A stretch of 64,000 bases of DNA from Asparagopsis taxiformis (GCA_030407315.1 JALQPE010000348.1:62001-126000); one strand, 5' to 3'; shown: positions 30,240 to 42,260, numbered from the stretch's first letter. Program-made: numbers and translations. The notes: generated by a model from the letters alone, not told the origin.

Positions 30240-31901
30240 AATATATTGGCCAGCTAACTGAGCTACTTTGATAGATTTGAGTAAACACGCATTGGCAGAG
30301 ACAATAGACTGTGCATTATCTTCCAAGAGCGCTAGATATTATAGACTAGACTACAACAATCGTGACATGACTGCAGGAAGGCATCTGCGGCCTGGAGTGC
30401 AAACTATCCACTTTTCTACTGCTTTACCTATGGAAACGAGAAGGAGAGAAACTAGAAAGATGTGAGTGAGAAATTGTGTAGCAACGCAGCATGTAGAACA
30501 CCAGTAAGAGAGCGATGTAGGAGAAGCAGTCACCCCATTACAGTGCGGGCCGTTTACCGGGGATGCTGACAGCAAAGTCATCGTTACGATGACTTTGCTG
30601 TAAGGAACCCTGGTAAACGGCTTCGTCCTTCTCCCATCTTGGTAAAGGTACCTTTACCAAGATGGGAGAAGGACGATACTCCCTGCTGTCTCACGTGAGA
30701 AGCAAAGAGTGAAGTCGGGAACAACACGAGAGGATGGTTTGGACGGCTGTTGGTGGCAAAATCTACTCCTTGTGCCGTGAGCCACAGCGACCATATGGTC
30801 CCTGTGCCTCACGGCATAACATATATATTTAAACCGCCCGGGCGGGAACCGGCCGGTTCCGGTGCACTATAGTCTTCAGTAAGTAGGACTCTAGCTACTC
30901 ACTATACAACTATAATCATAAGGTAGGATAGCCTAGGATCGTAGTACGGAAGAGACGGATGGGAGGGTGTGTGTAGAGGAAAATTAAGGCGGCAGTACGA
31001 GTAGACTATCGTGGTAGTAGACGAGTACTTCATTGCGGGAGGGGGCGTGAGGAGGGAAACGAAAGGCGTCAGTCGTCACCAGAGAGGCTGGGATGATGAA
31101 GGCGGAGTAGAGAAATAGGGGAGAGGGTGAAGCCAGACTGCTTACAGCTTTGGCAGTTCCGGTGGGGTGCTGACAGCAAAGTCATCGTTACGATGACTTT
31201 GCTGTAAGAAAAGAAAACATTACAGCAGCCACGATTTCTTTACCGGGTAAAAAATTTGTGGCCGCTGTAATGAAACGTTTTCTTACAGCAAATCATTACA
31301 GCGGCCACAATTTTTTTACCCGGTAAAAAATTCTTCGGCCACTGCAAGGAAACGGTTCCTTACAGCAAAGTCATCGTAACGATGACTTTGCTGTAAGGAA
31401 CACTGGTAAACGGCTTCGGCTGTAAGCAGCAGGGAGTTTCGTCCTTCTCCCATCTTGGTAAAGGTGAGAAGCGAAGTGTGAAGTCGGGAAAATTGCTCAG
31501 CAAAGGTCTGTACGGCTGTGAGCAGCTCTCAGGAGTATTTTACCTCACGTGGTCTCTGTTCAGGGTATACCCTGTATAGATATAGGTAGCCTAGTGTAGG
31601 TGGGAAGATAGACGAAAATTCTACCAATAATTTATCACAGTGACGGCTCTCGTAGTCGAAATCTGCGCGTTGTCAAGGGTTGAAACTAGTCTCCCCCTAC
31701 GGCCTAACTAGTAAAATCATACAACATTGTAGACTAATATTAAAAAGTAGCAAGCAATCTGCTGAGTAGCACTAAACTAAGAGATGAAGGACAGATGTAT
31801 AGATGAAAATTGAAAAGTGGGCTAAGATAACAATGTTGAGATGAGAAAGACAGAACTTTATAGCAGGGAACAGTAGTATAGGTTTTAATACTTCTGGTAT
31901 G
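30240..31901. repeat. Dense palindrome field between methyltransferase and 2OG oxygenase genes
   Basis: No gene is seen. Three copies of a 31-bp inverted repeat (CAGCAAAGTCATCGT/ACGATGACTTTGCTG arms) lie at 30570-30600, 31174-31204 and 31363-31393. A 52-bp perfect palindrome occupies 30624-30675 (arms from CGTCCTTCTCCCATC), with a half copy near 31440. An inverted repeat around ACCATATGGT lies near 30775-30816. CCGCCCGGGCGG (30834-30845) abuts GGAACCGGCCGGTTCC (30845-30860). Two diverged hairpins built on TTACAGCRGCCAC and TACCCGGTA lie at about 31210-31350. From 31500 the spacer is ordinary AT-rich DNA. Confidence 0.8.
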
Positions 31902-33365
31902 CTATCTATTGCTCCTATCGTACTTGTAATATTCGACGGTGTGGATGTGGTCCGTGAGGACGTCCTTCTCCGTCTTCAAGTAGATGTGGCCGCGCGTGGG
32001 CAGGCCATAGACTAACTTCTCGCCTGCAGGAAGATCTCCTCGGCTGAAGCCGACCCCGTAATGGTAAAGGTCACCGCGACCAACCAATACGGAATAGGGT
32101 GGCACATAAAGCCTATGAATGGGAACCTTCCACATATCGGCGTCCGGATTGACCAGGCATACATGACTATAAGGGGCAACTACTATAAAGAACCCATCGG
32201 CTCCGCTCGACATCATGAAATATGATGGAGACTTGGTAGGACTGCCAACACTATTCGTCGATACCTTGAAGTCCGTGTGCCCATCCTGGTTCGCAGCCCC
32301 ATCTGCTGTAAGAAGCAGCCGCAATCCTGTCTTCGGGAAGAAGACAGGATCCTCACCCTCCATTCCCAACTTCAAGAACTCCGCACAAACACCAAAAGCA
32401 AGCTCTGCCACCAACTTGTTCTTATACATCTCCAAGTTCCCCTCCTCCAGCTTATCGCACAACTCACGCCGCGGCAGAGAGAGGCGCCCACGACGACCAT
32501 CTATGCGGTCCTTCGCATCACCCACGTTGTGGATGAACTGCCACGGCGAAGGATCGAAGCCGGGCTTTGCGAAAGCTGGCGGCTCGTCCTGTGGTTCCCT
32601 GTCGTCATCATTAGAATCAGACTGCTGGGAGGGTTTTTCAAACTCCTCAACCAGCGGGAACTGCCTAGCGAAGTGTCCGAACAACTCATGCGTCGCATTA
32701 CCAGCCGTGGACGATGCCAACAGGCCTTCCATAACAATAACCCCCAAGTTTTCCAACAACGCCTTCTTCACCGCAAAGTACCTGTCCACCACCGTATCCT
32801 CAGCACCCGGCGATGCAGCTACCTGGAATGCTGCCGCCCTCATTTCCGCCCGAACCGTCTCCACCGTCGTACTTTCCATATAGTACTTCATCCGGCTGCC
32901 AGACGCAATTGCGCTGGGGAGAACGGCGGCCACATTCTCATCGACGATGCTGTCGGGAATGGGATTCTCCTGGGCGTCGTCGAACTAGAGGACCGGCTCC
33001 CGAGAGCGACCTCTGGAAGCCGACTTGGATTTCTTTGACGACGACTTTGATGAAGTCTCACCGAGCCTTCTCTTTTTGGTAGAAGGCTCGGGCGTCGCAG
33101 AAGCTGCTTCCAAGTTACGCTTCCCGAGGATGGAGTTTTCACCCGCATCCTCGGGGGCGCTCTCCAGTTCGACGACCTCCACAGTACCACCCGCCGTTCC
33201 ACCACGACCGGAAGGACAGTGAGCATTGGTTTGACGTGCTCGATGAAGGTCTATTCGCACCGATGGAGCAGAACCTAGATCTCTACCACAACAAAGCTCC
33301 CCTATCTCATCCTGATGGATATGGTGGAAAAGTAGAGACAAGAACCAGTGCGCAGCACAGTGCAT
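31902..33365 (-). pseudogene. 2OG-Fe(II) dioxygenase-like protein (block 1), interrupted by an in-frame TAG
   Basis: The C-terminal frame (first ATG 32891, 330 aa) has the double-stranded beta-helix signature: H205-x-D207 (DGHTDF), H277 (GDLYHYGVGF) and R300 (GLPTRGH). The Fe-binding triad and a 2OG-binding Arg are all present. Before it lies LLENLGVIVMEGLL, the entry strand typical of PhyH-like oxygenases. The same frame extends upstream to 33365 through TAG at 32985-32987. It encodes a basic, Ser/Lys-rich linker (KKRRLGETSSKSSSKK). The 5' end seems lost at the Copia LTR at 33446. It is paralogous to the proteins at 42519-44278 and 51579-55190. Substrate is unknown; DNA or chromatin oxidation is inferred from the paralog's domains. 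Confidence 0.68.
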
Positions 33366-33445
33366 TTAGGTACCTTGTGAGGAAGTTCTTCGACTGGTTG
33401 CCATTTCTTATCGTCAACTCGGACCTGTACACCTGGCCGGAGTCC

Positions 33446-33933
33446 TGTTGAAACGAATTGGTCGCTTACCGAGCGTTTACTGAATCTGCGAGCTCACTAC
33501 ATTATTTGTATTCTCGCCGAGGTGCGCTGGCGGTGCTAAGGACAGCCTGTTCAAGGCTGCTCCAGACAGACTGTCACTGACAGTCTGTCCTAGCAAGCAC
33601 CCGCTGCCAATCTGGTACACGTGGGCTTCTCTATCATATCATCCACACGTGTACACTTATCATAACATTTTCCCTCTGCCATGAGGGCAACCCATCCTGG
33701 CATTTCTAATTACTAATTGAAACTATGACAAACAAATTGAAACTTCAGAGGCCAGTTACTCCGTAATGGAGTTTCGTAGGAGCCCCGGAGAAGTTGCTAC
33801 CCGACTAATTCGGGCACGCTGAATACTATGAGATATGTTTCAGAGCGCTCAGACCACTCCTTCATAGAGCAATCGAGGGTCAAAGTTTTCTCACGGAATT
33901 AGGCCTACCAGGCCCATTCTCTGTGAGTCAACA
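33446..33933 (-). repeat. 3'LTR of Copia copy 4
   Basis: 488 bp, TGTTGAAACG...GTGAGTCAACA, followed at once by CTCCCCCTCTTTGACC (polypurine tract on the minus strand). Confidence 0.9.
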
Positions 33934-34925
33934 CTCCCCCTCTTTGACCTGCTCGATGGATGAAATATCCGACACGCCGATCATCTCCCGGAGCTTGATA
34001 AATTGAACTCGTTGGAGAGGCTTGGTTAGCAGATCTGCCACCATATCTGATGTGGGACAGTAGTCAATGCCGAACAACGTCTTGAGTAAGCTGTCTCGGA
34101 CGAAGTGATACCGAATGTCGATGTGTTTGGTACGAGTTCCTGAGGCATCGTTCCTAGCCATCTTGATGGAACCTTGGTTGTCGACATTGATTAGGATCGG
34201 ATCCGCCGAGCTGCATCCACAGCCAAACCCAACAATATTACTCAACCAAATAGCTTCCTTCACCGCAGCGCTGAGAGCCATATATTCAGCTTCGGAGGAG
34301 GATTGCGCTACACAACTCTGTTTGTGAGATTTCCAGCTCACCGCTGCTCCAGCCATCATGAACACGTATCCGCTGGTGGATTTGCGATTGATCGTACAAC
34401 CACCCCAATCTGAGTCACTATATCCGACAGGTGACAGAGGCTTCGATGCCCTGTACAGCACACCAAGGCTTCGAGTACCAGAAATGTATCTTAGAACACG
34501 CTTGACAGCAACCCAGAGAGATTTGGTTGGAGTCTGCACGAATTGGGCAAGTGTTCCAACAGCAAATGCGATGTCGGGGCGAGTTCCTACTGCGAGATAT
34601 CAAGCTTCCAATGGCTTTGCGGTATAATGTAGAGTCGATGGCCTCTGTTTCAGTATCACTGATGGAAATCTGAGCCTGCATAGGGGTTGCAGCAGGGCTT
34701 GAGTTCTCCATGCCGAATCGTTCCAATACCTTTTCAGCGTACCGAGTTTGATTCAAATGAAGTAGTCCTCTAGGTGAGTCCCTTACGATTTCCAGCCCGA
34801 GGCACACTCTAGCTTTCCCACAATCTTTCATTTCGAAGCGTCTACTGAACTCAGCCTTCAGCTCGTTCAACATGTCTCTGCTGCTTGAAGCGATAAGGAA
34901 GTCATCAACGTAGAGGGCAATGACT
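33928..34925 (-). pseudogene. pol: Copia copy 4 RT C-terminal part and RNase H
   Basis: Two overlapping frames give ALYVDDFLIASSS through AIGSL, then after a one-base loss near 34600 QTPTKSLWVAVKRVLRY to the end (KHIDIRYHF). The segment is split from the rest of RT by the insertion at 34926-35541. Confidence 0.85.
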
Positions 34926-35541
34926 TGTTGCGAATAATTGAGTCGCAGCAACAGAAGCACTCAATCTCGAGAATATCCTGTGAAAATCTCGATGAAGGAT
35001 TCCTCTAGGAGCCTTGAAATATGGCTCATCGTGTTCCTCGTTGAAAAACGGTTGAAGCACTCACTGTAATAGGCCCTGAGGGGCTCAGTTACGTGAGAAA
35101 ACTTTAACCTCCGATTTCTCCTAGAAGGAGTGCTCTAGGCGCTCCGAAACCTATCTCATCATGTTCAGCGTGCCCGAATTAGTCGGGTAGCAACTTCTCC
35201 GAAGCTTCTACGACCTTTCTTTACGGAGATAACAGCGTCTGAAGTTTCAATTTGTTTGTCATACTTTCAATTAGTAATTAGAAAAGCCAGGATGGGTTGC
35301 CATCATGGCACAGGGAAAATGTTATGATTAGTGTACACGTGTGGACGATATGATAGAGAAGCCCACGTTTACCAGATTGGCAGCGGGTGCTTACCAGGAC
35401 AGACTGTCAGTGACAGACTGTCTGGAGCAGCCATGAACAGGCTGTCCTTAGCACCGCCGACGCACCTCGGCGAGAATACAAATGATGTAGTGAGCTCGCA
35501 GATTCAATAAACGCTCGGCAAGCGACCAATTTGTTTCAACA
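34926..35541 (+). mobile_element. Nested solo LTR (composite) with 5-bp target duplication
   Basis: 616 bp beginning TGTTGCGAATAATTG and ending TTTCAACA, flanked on both sides by TGACT (34921-34925, 35542-35546). The last about 490 bp are a Copia LTR in + orientation. The first about 124 bp look like a strongly diverged duplicate of the LTR start (CTCTAGGAGCCTTGAAA... against CTCTAGGCGCTCCGAAA...). Confidence 0.8.
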
Positions 35542-35546
35542 TGACT

Positions 35547-38500
35547 ATCATCGAATCTTTACGGTACCTCACGTAGAAACATGGGTCGTACGGAGAACTC
35601 TGGAATTCTAGTTCTGAAATGAGAAACTCGTCGATCTTTGCGTGCCATTGCCTCGGAGCCTGTTTTAGTCCATACAAAGCTTTCTGCAGTTTGCAAACAT
35701 GATCAGGATACTTCGGGTCGACAAAGCCCTCCGGTTGTTCCATGTATATGTCTTGTTCGAGGTCTCCGTAGAGGAAAGCTGTCTTGACGTCCATTTGATC
35801 GCAATGGAGGTCGTGATGGACAGTGAGAGCGAAGAACATGCGAATAGTGCAGAACTTGACAACCGGTGCATATGTTTCAGCATAGTCAACACCGTAATTC
35901 TGCTGGAATCCCCGAGTTACCAGGCGAGCTTTATGTTTGACCGAGTGCTCACCAGTTTCACTGACAACATCTTTGCGTTTGAACACCCATTTGGATGAAA
36001 GTAGGTTGACAGCTTCACTGCGAGGGACCAAAATCCAGGTGCGGTTTGTACAAAGGGAATTCATTTCAGACTGAATGGCACCGATCCAAAGTTCTTTCTC
36101 CTCCCCCTTGGTCACCTCAGTGAAGGTGAGGAGGTGTTCTGGAGTAGGATCGGACGCGGTAGTGACGAGTGCAGTGGTTCTCCACCACTCACTCGGAGGT
36201 TTGCGGGTGCGAGACGATTTACGGGGAGCATTGAGTAACGAGGCATCTTGACTGTAGGATGGCGTTGGCGGAGGTGATTGAGGTGAAATATGGTCCGAAT
36301 CTGAACCTGAATGGGAGGAAGAAGATTCATTTCTGGGAGTTCCTCCATAAGGTTTTTCCCTCATTGGGTCTTGTGAGGTATCTTCTAGACTGACATCAGC
36401 TCCAGTAATGTCTAGATGTGACGGTAGTTTCCTCGACTTCGTCTCCTCGAAAACGAAATCGCGAGAGACAACTATTTTCTCATTCGTTAGATCCCACAGT
36501 TTATATGCCTTCTGTGATGTTGCATACCCTAGCATGATAGCCTGAACAGCACGAGAATCGAGCGCTTGGAGATGTGTGTTCGGCAGTTTGTACCAACAAA
36601 TGCTTCCAAATGTTCGCAGGTGTGCAATGTTTGGCTTCCGCCCATACCATAGCTCATATGGAGTGGTTCCAGCGGGGAGAGCACGGCTGGTGAGACGATT
36701 TCGAATGTAGGCAGCACAGGAAAGTGCTTCCGCCCAGAACTCCAATGGAGTGGAATTGTGGAGAATCATGGCCCGCATATGTTCCTTAAGGGTGCGATTC
36801 ATGCGTTCCGCAACTCCGTTTTGTTGGGGAGTGTAGGCACAGGTAGTTTGACGTTGGATACCCCTGTCTTCAAGGAAAGAGCTGAATTCGTTTGAGAAGT
36901 ACTCTCCCCCTCCGTCTGAGCGTAGTTGACGAAGTTTGCATCCTGTTTGAGTTTCAGTGAGGCGCAAAAATCGTTGGAATGCATCGAAACAATCCGACTT
37001 ACGGTGGAGCGGATACACAGTTAGGTAGCGAGACTTATCATCGATGAAGGTCACGAAGTATCGAGCTCCCCCTTTCGAACGTATTTCCATTGGCCCTGCC
37101 AGATCTGTGTGGATCAGTTGGAGAAGCTCGGAGGCTCTTGTCTCGGAGAATTTTGGGATAGCAGCACGAGGCATTTTACCAGTAACACACCCTTCACATA
37201 GATTTTCAGGTGGGGACTGCTCAGGTTTGATTCGGAGTCCTTTGACCGCTGATGTCTTTGCCATACGAGAGATTCCGTTTTTGTGAACATGCCCAAGTCG
37301 CTCATGCCACAGCTGCAGTGACGCGATGCAAGCTAACTCAAAGGGCTGTTGTTTATTTCTGGAGGGCATGTAGAGGTCAATTGCATAGAGCCCGTGGCGT
37401 CTATGGCCAGTAGCTATTGATTCCCCGTTTTGGGTTAAGAGGACTGCATTGTTCATGAACTGAACTCCAATTCCTCGAGCCGTGAGAGTACTAACGGATA
37501 TGAGTGAAAATACGAAGGAGGGGACGTGGAGAACGTCCTGGAGTATGCAGATTCTTGCCTTCCCATTGACAAGGAGTGACAGTTTGACATCGCCACATCC
37601 TACTGCTACAGAAGTGGATTTGTCTCCGAGAATCACTTGGAACGGAGTCACGGAACGGTACGAGACAAACATTGAGCGATCGAAGGTCATGTGTGAGGTA
37701 GCAGCGGAGTCGATGTACCATGTAGATGTGCTTTGTACCGACTTAGCTGAATCCGAACAGGCTGACAAAAGGCAGACGTACTCCTTTTCTTCCTCATTGC
37801 TCGGTTCAGTCTCAGTGGCTACGGCTGCCATAGAGCCAATATTCCCCTGCGCCAGAGACAAGTTCGGAGAACTGCGTGGTTTATTATTCGAGCGGGAGCG
37901 AGATGGTCTTCCATACTTCTGCCAGCAATATGGCTCGGTGTGATTTGTTCGACCGCAATGGGTACACTTCTTCCGGTTTTTCCCAAACTGTTTTCCAGAC
38001 TTGGAAAGTAGAGCGGCTGTGTCTGTTGAGGAACTTCCCGGTTTTAAAATAGCTGCCCTGCGTTCTTCCTGAAGGAGGAGACTGCGAACTTTGTCGAATG
38101 TGAAGGTAGGATCTTCATCTCCAATTGCATCAAGAGCGGTTATCAGCGTCTGGAAGGAAGATGGGAGGCCATTGAGAACAGCCATAGCCATTTCTTTATC
38201 ATCAATGTCGACGCCCATTGCTGATAGTACGGTTGCCATTTGTCGAACACGGTTGATGTATACGAGCATCTGTTCACCTGGCTTCATAGTCGCTGTGTAA
38301 AAGTCGCGCCTTGCAGCGAGTTTGTTTAGGAGAGTGTGCCTTTGATGCACGTTGCAGATCTCTTGTCACATTTCTAAGGCAGTCGTGGTGTGTGCAACGT
38401 TTTTGAGCATTTCATCCGACAAGGTAATTCCGATGGCCATTCGAGCTGACTTGTCTTTGCGGAGCCATTTTAAGAGCTCTTCTTGGTCTGTCGGACGTCT

Positions 38501-38632
38501 AGGGCGAAGATTAGGATCAATCATGTCGTCCACCTCGCGGTGGCCAAGGATGAGTTCCATCTTCTGCTTCCATGAGTGGAAGTTTGAATAATCCAGCTTC
38601 TCGATGCGGATGCCGGAAGTATTACTCTCCAT
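35547..38632 (-). pseudogene. gag-pol: Copia copy 4 gag-protease-integrase-RT, one nonsense codon
   Basis: From the ATG at 38632 (MESNTSGIRIEKLDYSNF) the frame runs through gag, stops at TGA (38366-38368, where Trp is expected after TALEM), and resumes in the same frame through HQRHTLLNKLAARRD, the CCHC knuckle, D-S-A protease, GAG-pre-integrase and integrase (HTDLAGPM, then the D of LRSDGGGEYFS). It ends in the first half of RT (DVKTAFLYGDL) at the nested LTR. Gag and pol form one continuous frame apart from the nonsense codon, so the ancestral element encoded a single polyprotein. Confidence 0.88.
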
Positions 38633-38817
38633 GGCTCTGCAGTAAGTCTTATCTGTTCGACCCTTCCCAAGTGGACAACCGATAGTCGTCGAGGACCAAG
38701 CTGGGATCTATAGGATAGAGACTGTCTAGCTAAGAGCGAAGTGGATGGAGAACAAGAAAGCAAGGTTTAACGATACGAAATCAGCTAGATTTCTACTGTC
38801 TAGAGGAGAGGGAGAAA

Positions 38818-39339
38818 CTACTTATTGGAGGAAGAAGAAGCTTTGGAAGCTTTGGTGATTTCCAGGGCCTTCGCAATACTGCGATGGCGGTTGCCGCGAA
38901 GATGGTTGTCGAACTCACTCTGAGTCCGGACGATGACACTACAGGGCCTGCAAACTTTTAGAGGACCCTCCTTGAGGCGCTCGATGGTTTTCTTGTGTCT
39001 CGATCCGTTGAGATGAGCAGCTCTGGACTCGGCGGAATTGAGATATACGTTGCAGTGAGAGCACCTGGAACGGTTTGCAGCCTTGTGAGCGGCGTATTTC
39101 GTCTTATTGTCCCTTCTTTCGGCGATGCTATACTATACGCCTTTCGGAAAACACGGTCGCGAAGAGACTCACCGTCGCGTCGAAGCCTCGGAGCTGGCTG
39201 CTCGTTATTAGGCTCGATGCGATCCTCGTCACTACTAGACACTATGGAGATAGAGAGAGAGAAGAGGTTAGCAGTTATACCGATCAGTACTAAGGTCTAA
39301 ACCTTGAAATTAACCGAAAGATGAAAGGTATAACTTACT
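38818..39339 (-). pseudogene. Zinc-finger gene of Copia copy 4, frameshifted
   Basis: Starts as MSSSDEDRIEPNNEQ through the same split ATG (donor AAAA|GTAAGT at 39338, acceptor ending 39242, 97-nt intron). After RKAYSIA a duplicated TATAG shifts the frame. The continuation in the shifted frame keeps both C-x2-C-x12-H-x5-H fingers and the Ser-rich tail to TAG at 38818-38820. Confidence 0.75.
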
Positions 39340-39510
39340 TTTGAAGATGAATGAGTAGGTTAACCAATGCAGAAGTTTATTGTTGTGTGACTTATTAATG
39401 CTATACCGATCAGGACAGTGTTGCTGACTTACAAGAGCAGAACCGAGTTGAGAAAGGTATAGACAAGTCTTTTATTAGGAGCAGTCGATTCCAGTATGTT
39501 GGCCTTAAGT

Positions 39511-39590
39511 GGGCCAGTAGCTCAGCGGTTAAGCCGTGCTGTGCAGCGCGGAATCTCGCGGTCGTGCGTTCGAGTCCCAGCGAGAGCGGG
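39511..39590 (+). other. Antisense tRNA-like block of Copia copy 4
   Basis: TAGCTCAGCGG (39518-39528, A box) and CGTTCGAGTCCC (39567-39578, B box). An anticodon-type stem CCGTG/CGCGG is possible. The body sequence differs greatly from the block at 6695, yet both boxes are kept. Confidence 0.45.
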
Positions 39591-39599
39591 AAGAAATTT

Positions 39600-41270
39600 T
39601 TGTATTTGGCGCGAGATACGTCTGTGTTCTCGGAAATGGACGCGGACGTCCACAACCTCTAGTACACCCAGTATTACTAGGCGGACGTCCATGTTCTCCA
39701 GTATTTTTGGATGTCCGCCTAGAATCGGACGTCCATGCGGTCTAGTACGTCTAGTATTACTAGGGCGACATTCATTGTTTCTAGTACCACGGATGTCCCC
39801 CTCGGGATGCACTTCCGCCATGTCTATGTCCACCTAAGACGGGCGCCGGTTCAGAAATTCAAAAATTTCGAGCCCAGAAATTTCTGCCGCCGTGCTCGAC
39901 ATGGATGTCCGCATCCATCACGGCGACCACTCTATTTTTCCTTGTCAGTCGACTCCAATTTCGTCTTTAATTTTTTCATCCTCTCGCTCACACCCCCTTC
40001 CAGTTGGTGCTCACCTCCCCCGTACTGTACCTCAAACACCCCCAATACCACTCTAGCACGCATTTTCAGCTACCTATCCCCGCTTCCACGGTGCACACCT
40101 CCATTCCATACCTACTTTTCTGCTCTACCGTACAGATTTCGTATAACCAGTCCTCATACTACCTCAGAATAGGGAAAAACACCCCCTATCTCCTCGACCA
40201 TGCTCTCCCCCACACCTTTGCAACGTATTGTTCTTCAATACCCTCTCTCCTCTACCTTCAACCCCTCTCCTTCGCCCTCTACACAAACTTCCCCTGCAGC
40301 TTACTCTTCCAAAACCTCTCACTCCCCATCCCGTACCCGACCTGCTCCACCCCTCCCTCCCTCAGCTGCTCCATGCCCCCACGCCATCCGCATCTTCGAT
40401 ACCGTATACACTACCACCACCGGCCCACGCTCCCGCTCCCCCGCCGTCTCCACAGAAACCTCCCCGCTCTGAAACACATATCAACCCCCCACTTCGCACC
40501 CTTCCTCCCACTCCCCTCCCTCCCCAAATACAATAACCCCCTTCTTCTCCATCACATCCTCACTCACCACAGCCATAACAGACGCCACCCCCCTCCCCCT
40601 CTTTCTCCTCACTTTCCTAGAACCCCCTCCTCTCGGCGCCTTCAACCGCACCCTCCTACGGTCCCACCTAAACACCTCCTCCGCCCTCACTACCCCAGAC
40701 CCCGCAGCGTCTCCCCAATCCCCATAATATGCTCGTCGGCACTCCTCTCCGAATCACACTCCAATCTAAACCCGCACTCCGTACATTTCCACCTCCCCCT
40801 GTACCATCCCAAGATTCCATCCCCCCACAGAACACATCCTCATACCACAGAAGAATTTTCTTCCTCTCATACCTCATCCTTAAAACCTCCATCAGCTCCA
40901 TGTAAATTTCGATGTAAATATTTTCTCCACTATGCAATCTCAAACATGTACGAGCCTATGACATTTCGCATTGTCAACCCTGAATATTGGTACTCATGTA
41001 TTCATAAAATAGGGCCACCCACATCCCTATCCCGTTCTGCAAGCTTTACAAACCACTAGACGCATACTCCACAACTCAGTTGTATAGGCTATACAACAAA
41101 CACTACTCGCTATTTCAGACGACGCGGTACACAAGTAGCGTAGTCTCAACCTTCCGTGACGCCTTCCCTGATGCGTACAAGTGGGAAACACGTCTAGACT
41201 ACTACTACTACGATATAGTATATCAGAAGTGAGTGCGGGAATTTTCGGCACAGGAGATGTTGGGCCACCA
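39600..41270. other. GGACGTCC-rich and pyrimidine-rich spacer
   Basis: 39630-39800 has several GGACGTCC palindromic motifs in partial repeats. About 39990-40900 is strongly C/T-rich on the + strand (long CCCCTCC-type runs). Open frames through the latter are composition artefacts. A short minus-strand peptide WKCTECGFRLECDSER near 40740-40790 looks finger-like, but it lacks an open frame around it. Confidence 0.45.
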
Positions 41271-41274
41271 AATT

Positions 41275-42260
41275 GATTTTTCGGAAATTTTAGAATTTCT
41301 GGGCTGGCCAGCAGTGCAATCGAGCTGGACATCCACCGGACGTCCATTTCAGGTTGGTCGTGAGAGAGTGGGGTGGGACCATGATGAAACAAGGACCAAG
41401 ACCTGTCCCTGACGTGTTGAGCCTGAAATCGACCCTTCGTGAGACGCGATTTTGGCTTACAGTTGGTGCTTATAGAAGCCAGTGATAGCCCCGATCGGGG
41501 CGGCGGTCGTTTCCTGGGGCCGTTGCGGCCAAATTAAGACACATTCATTTGAATTAAAATTTGGGCTATTCTCAAAAACATGCACATGTGAACATGTTTT
41601 TGAGATGGGGGTGTGCCGTACGGCACAATCAACCGCCCAAATCGATGTTTTTTTGTAATTTTTTTCTGCCCGAAATATTACAATTTCTGGGCTAGCCAGC
41701 AATGCATCTGAGCTGGACATCCACCGGACGTCCATTTCAGGTTGGTCGTGTGCTGCCTACATCCACGCATTGCAGCAACTGAGCAGGCGAGTTCACTACT
41801 CGTACAAAGTGCACGGAATATGAGTAACGTGATGGGTGAGTAGTGTTTGTCGTGAAGGAATAAGGCGGGACCATGATGAAACAGGGAAAAAGATGTCACC
41901 CTAGCATAACTTAGGCTTAAAGCCTGGAATCGAACCTTCGTAAGACGCGATTTTGGCTTACAGTTGGTGCTTACAGAAGGCAGTGACAACCCCACTCGGG
42001 GCGGCGGCCGGTTCCTGGGGCCGTTGTGGCCAAATTAGACACCTTGATTTGAATTAAATTTTGGGCTATTCTCAAAAACATGCACATGTGAACATGTTTT
42101 TGAGATGGGGGTGTGCCGTACGGCACAATCGACCGCCCAAATCGTTGATTTTTGCAAGATTTTTTGTGCCCGAAATTGTAGAACTTCTGGGCTGGCCAGC
42201 AATGCATCTGAGCTGGACATCCACCGGACGTCCATTTCAGGTTGATCGTGTATCGTGCAC
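41275..42260 (+). repeat. Tandem R1-containing repeat, period about 498 bp
   Basis: CAGTTGGTGCTTA recurs at about 41460 and 41959, the R1 hairpin at about 41566 and 42063, and the GGACATCCACCGGACGTCC motif at about 41327, 41716 and 42217. GGAATCGAACC at 41927-41937 is a B box on the minus strand, followed by a GTAAGCC-containing tRNA-like stretch. No protein gene is seen. Confidence 0.65.

Larger units (their letters stand above)
33446..39600 (-). mobile_element. Divergent Copia element (copy 4), decayed, 5'LTR absent
   Basis: 3'LTR 33446-33933, polypurine tract, pol, gag, zinc-finger pseudogene and tRNA-like block in the same order as copies 1 and 2, but clearly diverged. Lesions: frameshift in RT near 34600, a solo-LTR insertion in RT (34926-35541), gag TGG-to-TGA nonsense at 38366-38368, and a 5-bp duplication in the zinc-finger gene. 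No LTR is found to the right of 39.6 kb. It supplies the intact reading of regions deleted in copies 1 and 2. Confidence 0.88.

Noticed and set aside
40004..41059. 351-aa open frame on the + strand
   Set aside because: It is a by-product of the C/T-rich tract, Pro/Ser/Leu-rich low complexity with no domain, and overlaps equally artefactual frames on the other strand.
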